From: Gymnorhina tibicen
Taxonomy: Eukaryota; Chordata; Aves; Passeriformes; Artamidae
NCBI GenBank assembly: GCA_013399875.1
Contig: VXAZ01004023.1
Span: forward strand, 991,422-1,055,421
Reading direction: 5' to 3'
Length of the DNA: 64,000 nucleotides
Shown: positions 27,101-40,138 of the stretch, piece by piece
Numbering within the stretch: position 1 is the first letter of the stretch
How the letters are laid out: every line of letters starts with the position of its first letter
Position numbers and translations under genes: made by a program
The notes under the pieces: model-generated
The model's database searches: none
What the model saw: the letters and a program-made list of their open reading frames with translations, nothing else
Told to the model about the DNA's origin: nothing

Positions 27101-30100
27101 ACTTCTGAAGGTATTTCCTTTTGAACTTCAGAAAGATTTCCTGTCACCTTTGACTTACACTTTGTGCCTGCTTAAAAGCACAGTTAAGTTGCAGGCATAG
27201 GTCCAGAATATTTATCCACACAAATACCTAAATATCTGGCTGGATTTTAATAAATTCAGATGTGTGGGTCCTACCAGGTAATTTTTCCTCATGAAAATTT
27301 CACAAGATTGCCAGATCCCAGGAGCAAGAAGAAGCAGAAATAAACCTACAGCTCATTATGCAACATAATGAAAAAGCTCAAGTAAGACTCTAGGTTCATG
27401 CCAAAAGAATTTGGGCAAGAGACTTTTAGAAGTTGGACTGGTTCAGTGTCTCTTCTGACACTTCAGCTTTAAACCAGCTGCAGGAACATTACTAACAGGT
27501 GGTGTGCTGCAGCGCAGGGACAAAACTAAGAGGTCTGTGAACCTTCAGTTGAGGTGTCTCCTCCCAAATCCCAAGGTCTCCAGCAACTCGTTGTCTCAAG
27601 TTGTTCTGCAGTTAAAGCTCACAATGAGGCTCTTTCTCCACACTCTGCCTATAACTTGCAGTAAAGAAGAAATTACTAGTAGAGAAAAAATAAAAATAAA
27701 ACAATAAAAAAAACAGCACAGAGAAATAAATTCAGCTCTGGTATATGGAAGCACAGCTCCATGAGCTGCCAGAGGAAGGAGGTGCAGCCCTTTCAGCCAG
27801 CACTGAGCCTGACAATTCTGCTCTTCTACGAGCACACAAAGTCCATTCAGAAAGCTACAGATCAAATAATAGTTTCAGACTAGATTCAGTGAATCACTTT
27901 AGGTGCCCAAAGCCCAACATTGCTGAAATTTCCCCTGAAATGCAACACAGAAGCCAGTACCATGGGCTGTTCTGCTCTCCCTACAGAGCATGGGGCTGAA
28001 GCACCTCAGACTGGGTATCCAGAATAGTTAACAGATCCAGCAGAACAAAGAATCATTATGCAAGCTGAAGTGACCTCAGGAGATGAGACAGTCTATGCCC
28101 TTCTACCTTAAAGAATGTGAAGTTTAGATCAAGTTGCCAAGTGTCTGTCCAATACAGGATCTTCAATAATGAAAATATCACTACCTCTCTGAAAAAAGTT
28201 TTAATGTCTGACCATCATTATGGCAAAGAATTTTTTTCCTGGTATCTGCTTGGGTTTTATCATTGGTCTATTACTCGTGCCTTTTGCCTCTCATCTTTAT
28301 CACTATGCACCTGGAGAAGAATTTGGCTCCACTGATCTTCTCTACAACCTCCCATTAGGTAGTTGTAGACAGCTCATGACAAAAGAGATTATATACAGTT
28401 AATTATATTTAACTAGCAACTGCCTACAGTTCACCAGCAGGAAAATTCCTGCCTTTCAAGGGCTTCAGTAACCTGGAGACATGGAATCCACAGCATTACT
28501 CTCTCCTCCAGAAAAGTTGTCCATATCCTCACCTTAAGAAGATTGGCAAGTAGAACTGGTTTGTGTAAGACACAGCTAGGCGAGATGGAAGACTGAGCTT
28601 TGAAATTTTTTTGCAAGTCTTTGGAGTGGAAGCCTCACTCTGGAAGCGAAACACACAAATTCAAGTCCTCCTTCTGCTTGCTCAAGCTCAGGTCTGGAAC
28701 ATATTTCCCTAGCAGTGGGGAAAGCTACTGCCCATTAGCAATTTATGGGCAGTAAATGCCATCTCCAATGCTCTTGTCCTACCCAAGAACTGGACAAGAA
28801 ACATGTTAGGAGGGAACATGGCTCAAGATCAATGGCAGCAAGGGGGAAGCGGCTCCTGCACTGGTCCTGCTCTTCATCTGGTGACTCTCATGTACATGAG
28901 GCAGAAAGAACAAATGTACATCACAAAAATGCAACTTAGTGCAGAGATGGCTGAGCTCCTGGAGAGCTGAGCCAGTGAACAAAGATAGAATATTACAACG
29001 TGGCAAGGACTTCACCAGCTTCACAGAGGAACTGCATGAACATGGAGTTAGCATAGCAGGGTATTGAAAGAAATAAGCCGTGCCAAGTCGGCCAATATGG
29101 CTAGACTGTGTCTGTGTGTAAGTGAAAATCCAAGCACTGCTGTGCCCTATATTTTTCCCAATTTAATCTCTACTTGCCTCAGCATTGCTGGCTCTAGGCT
29201 CCATTTTACACCAGACACATTTCTGGGAACAAAAAGTAAGCCTACACTTGTGAAGAGACCAACATTTCTAAATATGCACTGGGTTTCCTCTGAGATTACC
29301 TACCAAATCCAACTGTGTGAACAACCCAAGACACAGAAATGCTTCAGCTCCAAAAAGATATTGGTGTGATCTCAGCACTGGGCTGCTTAACCCTATCAGT
29401 ACTGAGGGAGACCCTGCCATGCACAGATGCAGCTTGACATGCTCAGGAAACCTTAAAGCTGTAACAGTGATGCACCTGGGAATGAGGAGGGTTAGAGGCA
29501 GGGTACTCTGGATTTGGAAGGCACCTAGTGCTTCAAGTACACAAGTTGTTTTGTGACCTGGAAGCAAAATACCAGGCTTCAGCTGATTTTTTGTAGTGTT
29601 ATCCTTGATGTACACACTTGTAAGAAACAAGGATGAAGCAAACAAAAACCAGAAAACTGGTACAGGTATGTGTACATGTCCTGAAGAGGACCAGGTATCA
29701 TGTCCTCTACTCTTAGATGTATCAATTTCTCTGTTTGGACTTTAAACTGGCATATCATATAATTTCATTTTATGCAAAATTCAAGCTGTCTTTTCAAATC
29801 ATATATACACAGATCACATTGATTTGCAAGCTATGATGATCATGCCTTAAGTATGTGAGTGTGGAGTCCAAAATCTTCTAATCAAGATGTGATTTGTGCT
29901 AAACACCAAGGAAGTACCTGTCCTGAGAAAATGATTTGGTTGTTCTTCTCTAGCTAAGAGTCTGAGTTATAAAGCACTTAATCTTCTCAGGAAAAGAGTG
30001 TTTGGGACCCTGATGAAATATATATACATATATGTTTTGTTTTTTTTTTTTCCTGCAGCACGATCTGCATTCCATGATGTGTTAGTTACTTTCCATGCAT

Positions 30101-31294
30101 GTGTAGCATGAGGCAGTTCACAGCCCCATGGGTTGAAAATAAGAGCAATAATGTTATGCAGACTTTGGAATTTATTACTACCGTAAAAGACGAAGAAACT
30201 TTAATACTGTGAAAAGCAAGTCATCACATGTCGCCTCCCAACCCTACCATACATATCTGAAGAACCCAGTGACCCACAGTCCTCTTAGGGAAAGAGCTTT
30301 TCACTCATAGCTGAATCCTGAAGATAAAGTCATTATGTAGGATGATTGGAATAATGATGCAAAGTTAACACTCAGACTTAAGTATTTCCAGACACATTTT
30401 CCCTATTTGGCAGGAAACTTGTTTTGTAAGACACAGAGTCCTCCTAATATAACAGCATAGCAACTGCAGCTTAGAACAGAACAAGTCGGTTAATGGACTG
30501 TTAGGACACTTTTGCTGTGTAACAGCATTTAGACGCATGTATTTAAAAAACAGGTGGATAATCCAAATGTTCAGTTACTAGGACACTAACAGTTATGTCC
30601 ATGGCAATTTTGTTTCTGTTCTTTAAACAAATCATCACTCGCAAGCACTAATGTTAAAACCAGAAAGCCACTCTAGTACACAGTGGCTATAAATGCCAAA
30701 TCAATTTTCAGCAGATAATAAAGTCCATGTTTTACAATCAGCAATACACTGTTTTACTACCCAAAATGTAAGCTAATAATATATAGCTCTGCTAAATGGA
30801 AAATGCAGATATGCTGTTAAGAAATGGGCTGGCTGTGAGATGATGGATCATTTCTGCCGGGACCTTCTTAAAGCTATGTGCAAATGTTTTGAAAATATCA
30901 CATGATGTGGCCATGTGTTAAAAATTACAGCCAGTTAAGTTCTCTGCTAAGAAAAATATGTGGGCAATTTATGAAATGCACTCCAGGATGGAGATATCTT
31001 AAGTAAAACCAGATTTTGAAAACAAACCCATTTTTTTTGAAACATGAACTTAAAAAAAAAATAGTTGCAGCCACATCTGGAGAGCAGAAGTAAAGAAAGG
31101 GTGGTCTGACCTAATACCAGGCCATCTTCTGAAAGAGCAGCATTATTTCTGGGCTACAATGACTGTGATCACTGATTGTCCTTTTAAGGAAACCATGCTG
31201 AATACTGCCATGGGCAATAATAAAGCATTTTGTAGGCCAACATCTGTTCTTTGAAAGTACTATAAAATGACTGATAGATTTGTAATGTTTCATA

Positions 31295-31333
31295 AATAAA
31301 GTCCGGAATAAACAGTACTAAAAAAAAAAAAAA
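31295..31333 (+). other. Two AATAAA signals followed by a 14-A run
   Basis: AATAAA occurs at 31295-31300 and 31307-31312, followed 8 bp later by a run of 14 A (31320-31333). This has the layout of an mRNA 3' end or of the tail of a retroposed transcript in plus orientation. The upstream sequence matches no gene I recognise, and chance in AT-rich DNA remains possible. Confidence 0.3.
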
Positions 31334-32539
31334 GGAAACCAACCACCACATTCACAGTAATCAGAGAAACTGGTGTACGGTATTAGATTTGAACGCTGTT
31401 CCCCCAGGAACAATTATTTAGAGATAAACGCTTCCTAGAGTTCGCTATACAGAATGAAAAAAATGGTTAACTTGGTTACGGCAAGCTGCATGTTAACGGG
31501 ATTATCTTTCTAGAGACTTTTCTCAGAGTTGCAGCAGTGCCTTCACAGAGGTCTGAATGGCTTTTACGGCGCTTCATTAGCCAGCCCCGCTGCTGTCGCT
31601 TTGCCCCGACAGGGGAGCGAGGAGGTGAGCGCCCAGTCGCAATTATAACAGTACGAGTAATTCGTCCTTGAAGGGCAAATTTAGTTTGTGTAATTGTTAT
31701 CACCACACATAACCCAGAACCCGTCTTTATTACTTCATGTTCTTTCCCCAAAAGAAGGACTTCAGATGTCAGAGTCACTAAAGGGATGGTTCTGAAATCA
31801 AGACTTCACACATACACAAAAGGCACTGACATAATATCAGATTACATAAAAATACACATCCTTTTAATCTCCTGTACATAATGTGCTTACTTTTAAAATA
31901 CAAAATCTGCCCCAGATGGCTAATAATGCCCATTTGAAAAAACACAACACCACAATATTAAAGGGCTAAAATATGCTGTGAACAGATTGAGAGGCAGTTC
32001 ATCCTAGAGGAGAGTAAAAAAGTGCAGATGGGTGTCAAAAATAGCCAAGTGTCAGATCTGTTCAAGTATCTCCATTCTGGCACATGCTCCCAGTCACAGC
32101 TGTTAGTGTATTCTCTGTATCCAAGTGCAAGGTTTTCTAACACTCAGAGCTGACATTAAAACACACTTCTTGCTTGCTACTGCTTTAAGAGAATGCTGCA
32201 AATAAAAGATTTATTTAATGGTAAAGCTTAACGAGTATTGATAAGGGTATACATACTTGAGTGTAGCACATGCCATTTTGATTAAAGATGCATGCAATTT
32301 TAACCAGCAGGTAGATTAAGTCATTTAAATGCCAAAGGCTTAATAGGTTTTCAAAAACGTCCACTCTAGGCATTCCAACAGTTTGCCAATAGCCCCGAAT
32401 AATGCACATAAGGATCAAAACCGATAAAATTGTGTCATTTTAGTACACCTAAATATCTTGATAAAACACAGAAATAGTAAACTGCATGAGAAGATGAGTT
32501 TCATACAAACATAAAGGAAACATCAGTGGATTCAAATTA

Positions 32540-32720
32540 TGCACAATGCACAGTTTTCCTAATTAATGAATTACCATGGTATTTCTAATGAAGACCACAT
32601 TCCCAGGAATGCAATGCATGCAAATCAAATTTGATGTTTAAAGGGTTAAATTGACCTTTCATAGTCCTCAGTTGTTATCTATGCAAATTAATTTGCCCAT
32701 ATTTCAACCATATAAATCCT
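32540..32720. promoter_or_regulatory. Candidate enhancer with POU, homeodomain and TEAD/STAT-like motifs
   Basis: Dense developmental-type motifs occur within about 150 bp. They are CTAATTAATGAATTA near 32558-32572, the inverted repeat CATTCC-CA-GGAATG at 32598-32611 (paired TEAD/MCAT-like, also readable as a STAT6-type TTCN4GAA), octamer ATGCAAAT at 32618-32625, and a second ATGCAAAT at 32681-32688 inside the perfect palindrome GCAAATTAATTTGC (32683-32696). It lies about 1.2 kb downstream of exon 1a in transcript sense. The function is inferred from motif clustering only. Confidence 0.4.
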
Positions 32721-33863
32721 CTTAACCTTGTGCTTTGAGCAAACAGAGCCCACTTTCTTGTTACAATCTCAGGATCAGCAAACATACCAGCAGTAGGGTA
32801 TGACCGTATACAAAAATCCGAAAAGGAAAACATTCTTCCAACAACTGGCAATACCTACATGCAACTGTGGCTGCAGTAAACTGGCAGATACTGTTTCAAA
32901 ACACCATCTGCGAGGTGTACAGACTCTGTGATCAAGCATAGCCTCTTCTGCCTGTCCTACCCAAATAATCCACAAGAACCAGCCAGCTGTAGGATCTCTA
33001 GCCCTGTCTTTTTTTTTTTATCCAGAACACAGGCTGTTATAATCAGGCACATGGCTTTCTCCAGTCCTTACCAAAGGGGGGGAAAAAACACAAACAAAAC
33101 ACACCAAATTCAATCTACTCGGTTGTGGTCGAGAATCTCACAAAACCCCTCAGACAAATCACCCTGCATAGAAGTGTTTTTATTGGCAATAACACTTATC
33201 AATTAGACAAGTGATCGTAAGATCCAAGGGTAATATTTTCCTGAGGAAACCGACCTATTATAACTCCCAGCTCCACAGCAATTCCTCTAATTCAGCAGAT
33301 TTTTTTATTGTTTTATTTTGAATCAACACATTTCAGTGATTTGCCGGGTGACAGTGAAGGACTACAATTTAGGACAAGGCTGGAATAATCTGTTTTATAA
33401 ATCTCCCTCACTTCTCCAACATAAACAGCTTTTCACAGAGATAATTTCAGCTGATGGGTAAACGCTGTGAATGATCTCTGACGATCAAATGTTTGCAGAT
33501 TCAAGGTGCAGCTGACAGTCATGAAAGCCAGCCCGAAGCTGTATTTCTCTTTGCTAAAATGATCCCCCGTGCAGAGACCTGCACCCACAAAGCTGGTGAC
33601 TTTCTGCTATTTCACCCCTTTTCATTGAAACATCCAGTCCTGCTGTAAGTATCATCTCTAGCAGTTCACTTGCACAAATTCCCCTCCCCCCAACACATAC
33701 ACAACAGAATTAGCATCCGCGATCGCTTCGTACCCGTATCAGCTTGCAAATCACCCTCTATATTAAAAGAGAAAAGAAAAAAAGAGAGGGAAAATATACT
33801 ATCAAAAAAACAATTAGCGTTTCCTCATTTAGAACCGAAAGAGCTGCAATAATTTCGACTCAC

Positions 33864-33870
33864 CAGGCAT
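33864..33870 (-). CDS. RUNX1T1: RUNX1T1 exon 1a coding end (MTG8a first exon: Met-Pro + G)
   Basis: On the minus strand the sequence reads AAGG ATG CCT G followed by the strong donor GTGAGT (complement of 33858-33863). Spliced to exon 2 it gives ATG CCT GAT CGC ACT, i.e. [10 protein letters not shown] then MPDS. That matches the known MTG8a isoform: 577 residues in human, against 604 for MTG8b, and the 27-residue difference equals 37 first-exon-dependent residues minus 10. Only 7 nt are coding; the 5' untranslated part continues to higher coordinates and its start cannot be set from sequence. The ATG has A at -3. Position between exon 1b and exon 2, phase agreement and donor strength together support the call, although so short a coding segment could not be called on its own. 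Confidence 0.85.
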
Positions 33871-34250
33871 CCTTGGATAAAATATACCACACTGTAAATG
33901 GCTCTCTCCTAAAAGCAAGCTTATTTAGGGCTCAGTGCCTCCTGTTCTGGAATGAACAGAGAGAAGCGAGGAGGGCCATCAGAACTGGCTGTGGCAGCGT
34001 AGCTGGAGGCAGGATGCTGGGCGCGTGCGTTTGCCAGGCAAAGACAGATGGAGAGCTGACACTCTGTATTGCACTTGGAGCAGAAATGTGAATGATGACA
34101 GGAGCACATGTGGCCTTGAACCCAGCCCTGTCTCTTCAGGCAGAACAATGACAGGGATGTGTGTGCAAATTATCACAACCCCGGCTCCCCTCAGCTGACT
34201 CCTTTTACTCTACCTTTCACACCAAGTTCCAGATGACCAAAGAATAGAAA
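33871..34250 (-). promoter_or_regulatory. RUNX1T1: 5' UTR and probable promoter of RUNX1T1 exon 1a (MTG8a)
   Basis: This sequence lies immediately upstream of the MTG8a start codon in transcript sense. It is moderately GC-richer than the flanking intron but is not a CpG island. A weak TATA-like CCTAAATAAG occurs at about 33923-33932 (complement). The true start site, and how much of this is UTR, are not determinable here. The overlapping frames on both strands (33744-34091 plus, 33921-34176 minus) are not supported as genes. Confidence 0.55.
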
Positions 34251-37200
34251 CTAAAATGCAGAGTGATAAGCCAAACACTGAATTATTCATTTTTTCTTTA
34301 AAAGTTAACCCTTTCCTCTGCTGACAACAATTACAGAAAAAGCATCACTTTGAATCAGCTCTCCTCCAAATGTGGAAACGAATTCATTCTTTATTTTAAC
34401 AGCCGCAATTTTGCACTCTATAGGACTACGTTTGTTTATTTAGCCAGAAATTCAAAACGTGCACAAGAATATACAGGAGGAGCCCCCCCTCTTCCCACAC
34501 TTATGTCATTATTATTCTCCTTTACTATAGGGAACGGAGTATCAAAATCACTCCCTCTCTCAGATCCACAGTAGTATGTGTAAAATAGAACACACTTAGA
34601 AAGCAGACCACTTACATTTTACTATGGTGCTTTTAACCCCCTGGGATTCTTCCATTGATATGTTCCAAACATTTGCAGCTTACTCTCCTTTACCTTGCAT
34701 AGTGATCCATGGGGGATGAAAACAAAATCTTCCCCATAAAGCTTTTTCAAAAGCTAAACAATCATGTACTCCCAATTTCTGATTTTGTGAACCCCTTCAA
34801 TGTTTATCCTTCACATGAATAAGGTATGCCTGGCTAGGTTCAATTCACTCTTCTCTATTAAGCTTTAATGGACACCATGATACATAAAACTACAAGTCTT
34901 TGTTATAGTGCTTTATCTAAAGCTGGCTATTTTCTTCTCAGCAGTCCCTCTTTAGTCCTTTGTAAAACATCTTTGCCTCTTAGAAGAAACATACGCTTGA
35001 CTCGCATGCCTTCTGTAGCACATACATCTTTGCACAAAATTCCAGGCACAAGAAAAATAAAACTCTCCTCCCATTCAGCACTTGCAAAAGCTTCCTTTAG
35101 TAACAAGAATTTCTCCAGCAACTAGCACATAGCTCCTGGTTCTGACTTTGCCTTTGCGTTACATATTCAAACCCTTTACGGAAAGGCAACAATTCTCAGT
35201 CAGATCTTCTCAGTGTAAGGTCTGTCCTTGTGTACTTATTTATGCACCCCCTGATTTTGCATTATGCCATCTTCTGCCTCTATTACACAGAAACAGCTCT
35301 GCTTTTAGGCCTTCCTCTTCCTTCCTCTAGCAACCACAAAGCCTGATAAAGATCTGTTTAGGAAAAGGACACACATGCAAAATTAGGCAGAAAATAACAG
35401 GCCCTCCTAATGTCCGGACTGAACTAATGAATATTTCTCACTTACAGAAAATGAATCACTTAATTTACTGATATTTCCATAATACCTTTTTAACACAATC
35501 TAAGTGGAACCCTTAAGTTTCAATTAAAGAGGAGAGAAACTCCGAACACAGGACCAGCAAATCCAAGACTATCAAGAAGAAAAGGAGCAGCTTCCCTGCC
35601 CCAATAAACAGCCCAGCACTAACAACCTAATGTTTCTGCTACTTGAGGCAGGTCTTTCCTTCATCTTCATCAGACATCTATCGTAATGAAGTTCTCTATA
35701 ATGGATTTTTGAGTGTCAGAGAGCCCAAGAGAAACACCAAAACATGAAAACATTTTCATGACAGCCCACTTTTACGAAGGGGGGGAAAGCGGATGGGCAA
35801 AGGGAGAGAAGCAAGGGAAACAGAGACAAGTGAAGTCTGTGCCAACAAGGCCTTTAAAGACTTTACTGTCCTTTTGGTTTTATCATTTGATGCACTATTT
35901 AAAACCAGTCAGGTAGTATTGTATTTGCCATGTTGTTTTTCTTTTGTAATGCTGTACTCTACATGAAAGGAAAAACATTTTCACAGTAGGAAATGCAACC
36001 TTTCATCAACATAGATGCAGCCTGAATCAGCTTCAGAGTAGAAAGTAACGTGTCAAAGGTATGACGCATTTTAATAAAACCGAACAATATTCACTCTTAA
36101 AAGAAGGTCTTAATATCAGTACATTGTAAATCCACAGACCATGGCTCACGAAATTGAACTTCCATATGCTGTGTGATTATGCATCTTTTTTTCTGTGTGT
36201 AAAAAGCCTTTTTAAGCTGTTATCTGACTACAGTAATTGCCACTTAAATTGATCCACGTCAACAAAACCTGGATCCCTGGAGATTCTCACCTAGAAGTCT
36301 GCTCATGGAAGGGGCTAACAGAATGCCTGTGCATCTGAGACTACTTCAGCATTTTCTCAAGCAGCCAGCTGCATGAATAGTTTTTCCCTCTCATTATTTA
36401 ATACACTGAGGCAGGCTGCAACCCATTTGGCAGTCCTCCCTGAAGAAGTATCTGTGGATATTTATTTGCTTTCCCCACCCCCATTTTTAATGCAGTCACC
36501 TAAAGCTTGGCCCAAAAGTTTTTGCACCAGGTCTAAAATTTTAGCAGGCCAAATGAAAGTGGACAGCCCATTCTGTAAAATGGTTTTATTCTCCACCAAG
36601 GAAGGAAAGGCAGTAGTTTTAACACAGAACAGTTCTGCTGCACCACAAGAGTCAGAGTACTACCAAAATGAAAGGGATACAAAGAGAGTGAAAAATCCAC
36701 AAGACAATCTAGGGCCAGTTTCTTTTTGGTGCACATTACATTACACCATACTGGGTGGGCACCAGCTCCTCCTTTGACGATCGCTCAAAATGCTTTACAA
36801 AATCATTTTAATTCATTCTCTAGGAGTCCTTATTTTGAAAACAGGTACAGAAGGCAAACCAGTCTCCACAGTCTTGTATTTGAAGGGGAAGAAAAGATTT
36901 TTGTGCAGCGGATGATATAAGGTAGCCAAGACATGGATCTGATGGAAAAGGGAAATTCCTAATGACCATCATTTAAAAGTACAGAGATTGCCTTTTGTGC
37001 AAACCCAGCTTAATAACAGGGATTGGAAGTCCACTGAAACACATCTGTAGTTAATGAAAGCTCTCTATTAACAGTGAAGGAAGAATTTAACTCAAAGCTT
37101 TTCTGTAGGACTTCTCAACTTCCCGCTCTACTTATAGCAGACTGTTGTGATACATTGTGACTTCACACAGTGGGTATTAAGTGAGTTAATTCAAAGGAGC

Positions 37201-39203
37201 TGAAACCTCATTGATCCTAATTGAAAGCAATACACCCAACCAAATAGTTTTCTACCCCATCTGCTCTGGCCTGCCACCAGCTATTCAATACAAGAGAATT
37301 AATAGTTTCAGATATTCTAACAGACCCAATAAAAGCACTCATTTAAGCAGGACTGCATTAACAAAGTGAAAAACCAAGGGCAAAATGGGTTCAAATGGAG
37401 CATTTTACTCCTAGTTGGCTTTAACAAAGCTGAATAATGCTTATTCTGACTTTTTATGTGCAAGACTTGATAAACTGAATGAGAAGGCACTCAATGATCA
37501 GTCAACGAGCATTGATGAATGGTCATTAGGACCCCCCCCAATCTCAGGGAAGGCCATTCCACAAAGTGGCACACCAGCTTGAAAGGGCGGACTCACTAAT
37601 GTCCAGATTTCCCCGCTTGCTTGTTCCACTTTCACTTTCAGACCACTGGCCACCAAATGAGGCTGACATATTGGAAAATAATCTTTTATGGGCGAGTGGT
37701 AAATAAAAATGGAGGCATTAGCTGGGCTTTCAAATTCAAATCTACTAGTTTTGTCAGCCCCAAAACGTTTTGATTTTCCACCCAGCTGGAAGCTATTAGT
37801 GTTTTCTTAAGGCATCCCACTGACAGGGCAAACCCACCTAATGTGTGAGCTGTGGAGCTGATGCAGGGGACAGGAGACAACCTCTTCTGGATGCTTTCTT
37901 AACTTTATTCAGTTGACTGTCCAACCAAAGTACAGTAAAGGCAACACCTTCAGGAGAAGCTCACTAATTTCTTGCTGCCCAAGTATCACCAATTGCCTGG
38001 TGCAAGTGCAGCCCACCTAGGCCTGCACCCTCAGTGCAACTTTTTTCATGACATTGTACCTAGCCGCCCTTGGTTTTACTGCACTACCACAAAAGGCTCA
38101 AGCTATCCAAGAAAGGCACTTCTCTATAAACTTCTAATTCTTTGCTTGGAAATGGAATTTAAATATTCCAATAAGATATGTGCTTATCTGTTAACAGCAG
38201 CTCTTTATGCATGCAACACAAAACATTTGCCAGATAACACTAAACATTTCCCTAAGCATTTCCTTATTGGCAAAGCTTTCTGGACTTCTGAAATAAGACA
38301 AATGAGACATTTAAAACATACACTGCTCTGTGAAACATAGACTAATTGAGATTACCTACACAAATCAAATACTGAGCAGTTGAAAGAGTCACCAAGGTGG
38401 GAAGAAAATCTTCTTGGTTGTCTAAGACAAACTGTTCATGATGTTACCTCAAGTACTGTATTGAATTCATTGGAACTGAGAAAGCATTCATGTCTTTGCA
38501 GTTAAGAAAACTTGTAAGTTATATCCATATTTCAAAAATACTCCAAAGAGTATTTAAAATAATCTGTTAAGAAAAGGCAGCCTTGATAGTGGACTAGATT
38601 TAACAACCTAGACTGCCTACTGCTTTTTGATCAAAAAAACACCAAAAAATTAATTCTTGTTGAACATTTAGAAATTCCAGTGACATTTCAGGTTTTAAAG
38701 CAATGAAAATATACATTAAGACCTAACATAAAAGAATAGTTCCACAAAAAATTAACTGACTCAGAATGGGAGGGACAACATTCAGGCCCTAACGACTCCT
38801 TGCTCTTTTACTCTCTATATACGTTTCAGTAAGAACACTCACATGGACAAACTCACATATAAGTGTACCTGTCTTGGTGTCTATTTCTTTTATTACATCT
38901 AGGCTAAACAAGTTTTGCCTCGCATTTTTATTAAAAACTATATTTTCTATAATGTGGGTAAAGCAAATTAGAATTGACTGCTAATTTCTATCATCATTTG
39001 ACTTCAAAGAAAATTACCACACCATCTGTGCACAGACACCACTCAAGCACTTTAGAAAATTTGATATTGATTTGAAAATATTTCTGAAAGAAAATACCAA
39101 TGATGCTGTCTCACTAACTGAGAGAGAACACATTCAGTGTGACCTGGAGAAGCCTGGAAGAGAATATCTGCTCCTGCTGAACTATGGCCATATTTTATGG
39201 AAT

Positions 39204-39226
39204 GGGAAGGGGGGGGAGGGGAGGGG
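39204..39226 (+). repeat. G-rich tract, G-quadruplex-capable
   Basis: GGGAAGGGGGGGGAGGGGAGGGG contains more than four runs of three or more G with 1-2 base loops, so it satisfies the usual quadruplex pattern. The G-rich strand is the template strand for RUNX1T1 transcription. Confidence 0.75.
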
Positions 39227-40138
39227 AGAAGAAGGGAAGAAAAAAAGGGTTTCAAGCTATCAGTTGATTTTTGACTTGAAGCTCAGGGTGTTTGCTCATT
39301 TAACATGGGTAGGGAAACTCCTCCTGCTGTAGTATATTAACCCAAGTTTTGACCTCTAATCGATGTCTTTTCAATGTATAGGACCTTCATAATAAAGATA
39401 ATGTAGAGCATATTTGTGTGAAAGCCTATCTACCATTAGCCATAAATTTGAGCCTTGCATTTTTCTCTGTAACATGTCAATATTTGTGACACTAACTAAA
39501 CATATTTTATTCATTTGACAAGGATTGTTACATTATATTGAAAACTTTTGTTTCAATGTCACCACCTCCCCATTTTGACTGATGGCGAGTTAGTTTTGTT
39601 AAAATGCACGGGGTGATAGCGTATGCTCCAGTGAACTTTCCCTCCTCTCAGCACCAGAGACAAAAACCTGCAGCTCTGCTCTGTGCTGGCAGCCATCTGG
39701 CCAGCTTTCTCTCAATGCCTGCCCCACACCACACTGCAGGCAAAATTTCAGGGCTCTAGAGCTCTGTGGAGCTATTCATGACATACCAATTTCACATTTT
39801 CTGCTTGTATGCTTGCAACAATAAATGCTAATGAGGACTATGAATGACATTTTTAAAGACAATAAAAAGGTCTCCAAATCCCTTGCATATGGAGACACTA
39901 TTTTCTAAACTTCACCTTCTGTTAGGGAGCCATTACAGTCTAAAGGAAAAAAATAACCTAAGGAGAACAATGAGATGATCAAAGCATAACCGAGTCCTTA
40001 AGAATTCCAAAGAAAACAATGTTTGCAAAGCTAGCTTAATGACAGACAGATTTTATGCTGATGTACAGCACTAACACTTAAGCATTGTAACTCTCTTTTT
40101 CGGTAACACTGCTACTTCTCATGGAGGGGCTCAGAACT

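Larger units (their letters stand above)
20827..33857 (-). other. RUNX1T1: RUNX1T1 intron, exon 1a-proximal 13 kb
   Basis: This is AT-rich intron with no exon recognised. It contains a long A/C low-complexity tract (23928-24110), an mRNA-3'-end-like AATAAA/poly-A structure at 31295-31333, and several enhancer-looking segments (31480-31760, 32540-32720, 33330-33640), listed separately. Repeats are otherwise sparse, which fits a developmental regulator with many regulatory elements, though conservation cannot be measured here. Confidence 0.7.

Noticed and set aside
30025..30061. Strong plus-strand acceptor-like sequence (poly-T then CTGCAG)
   Set aside because: No open or recognisable exon follows, and poly-T runs ending in CAG are common by chance in AT-rich introns.
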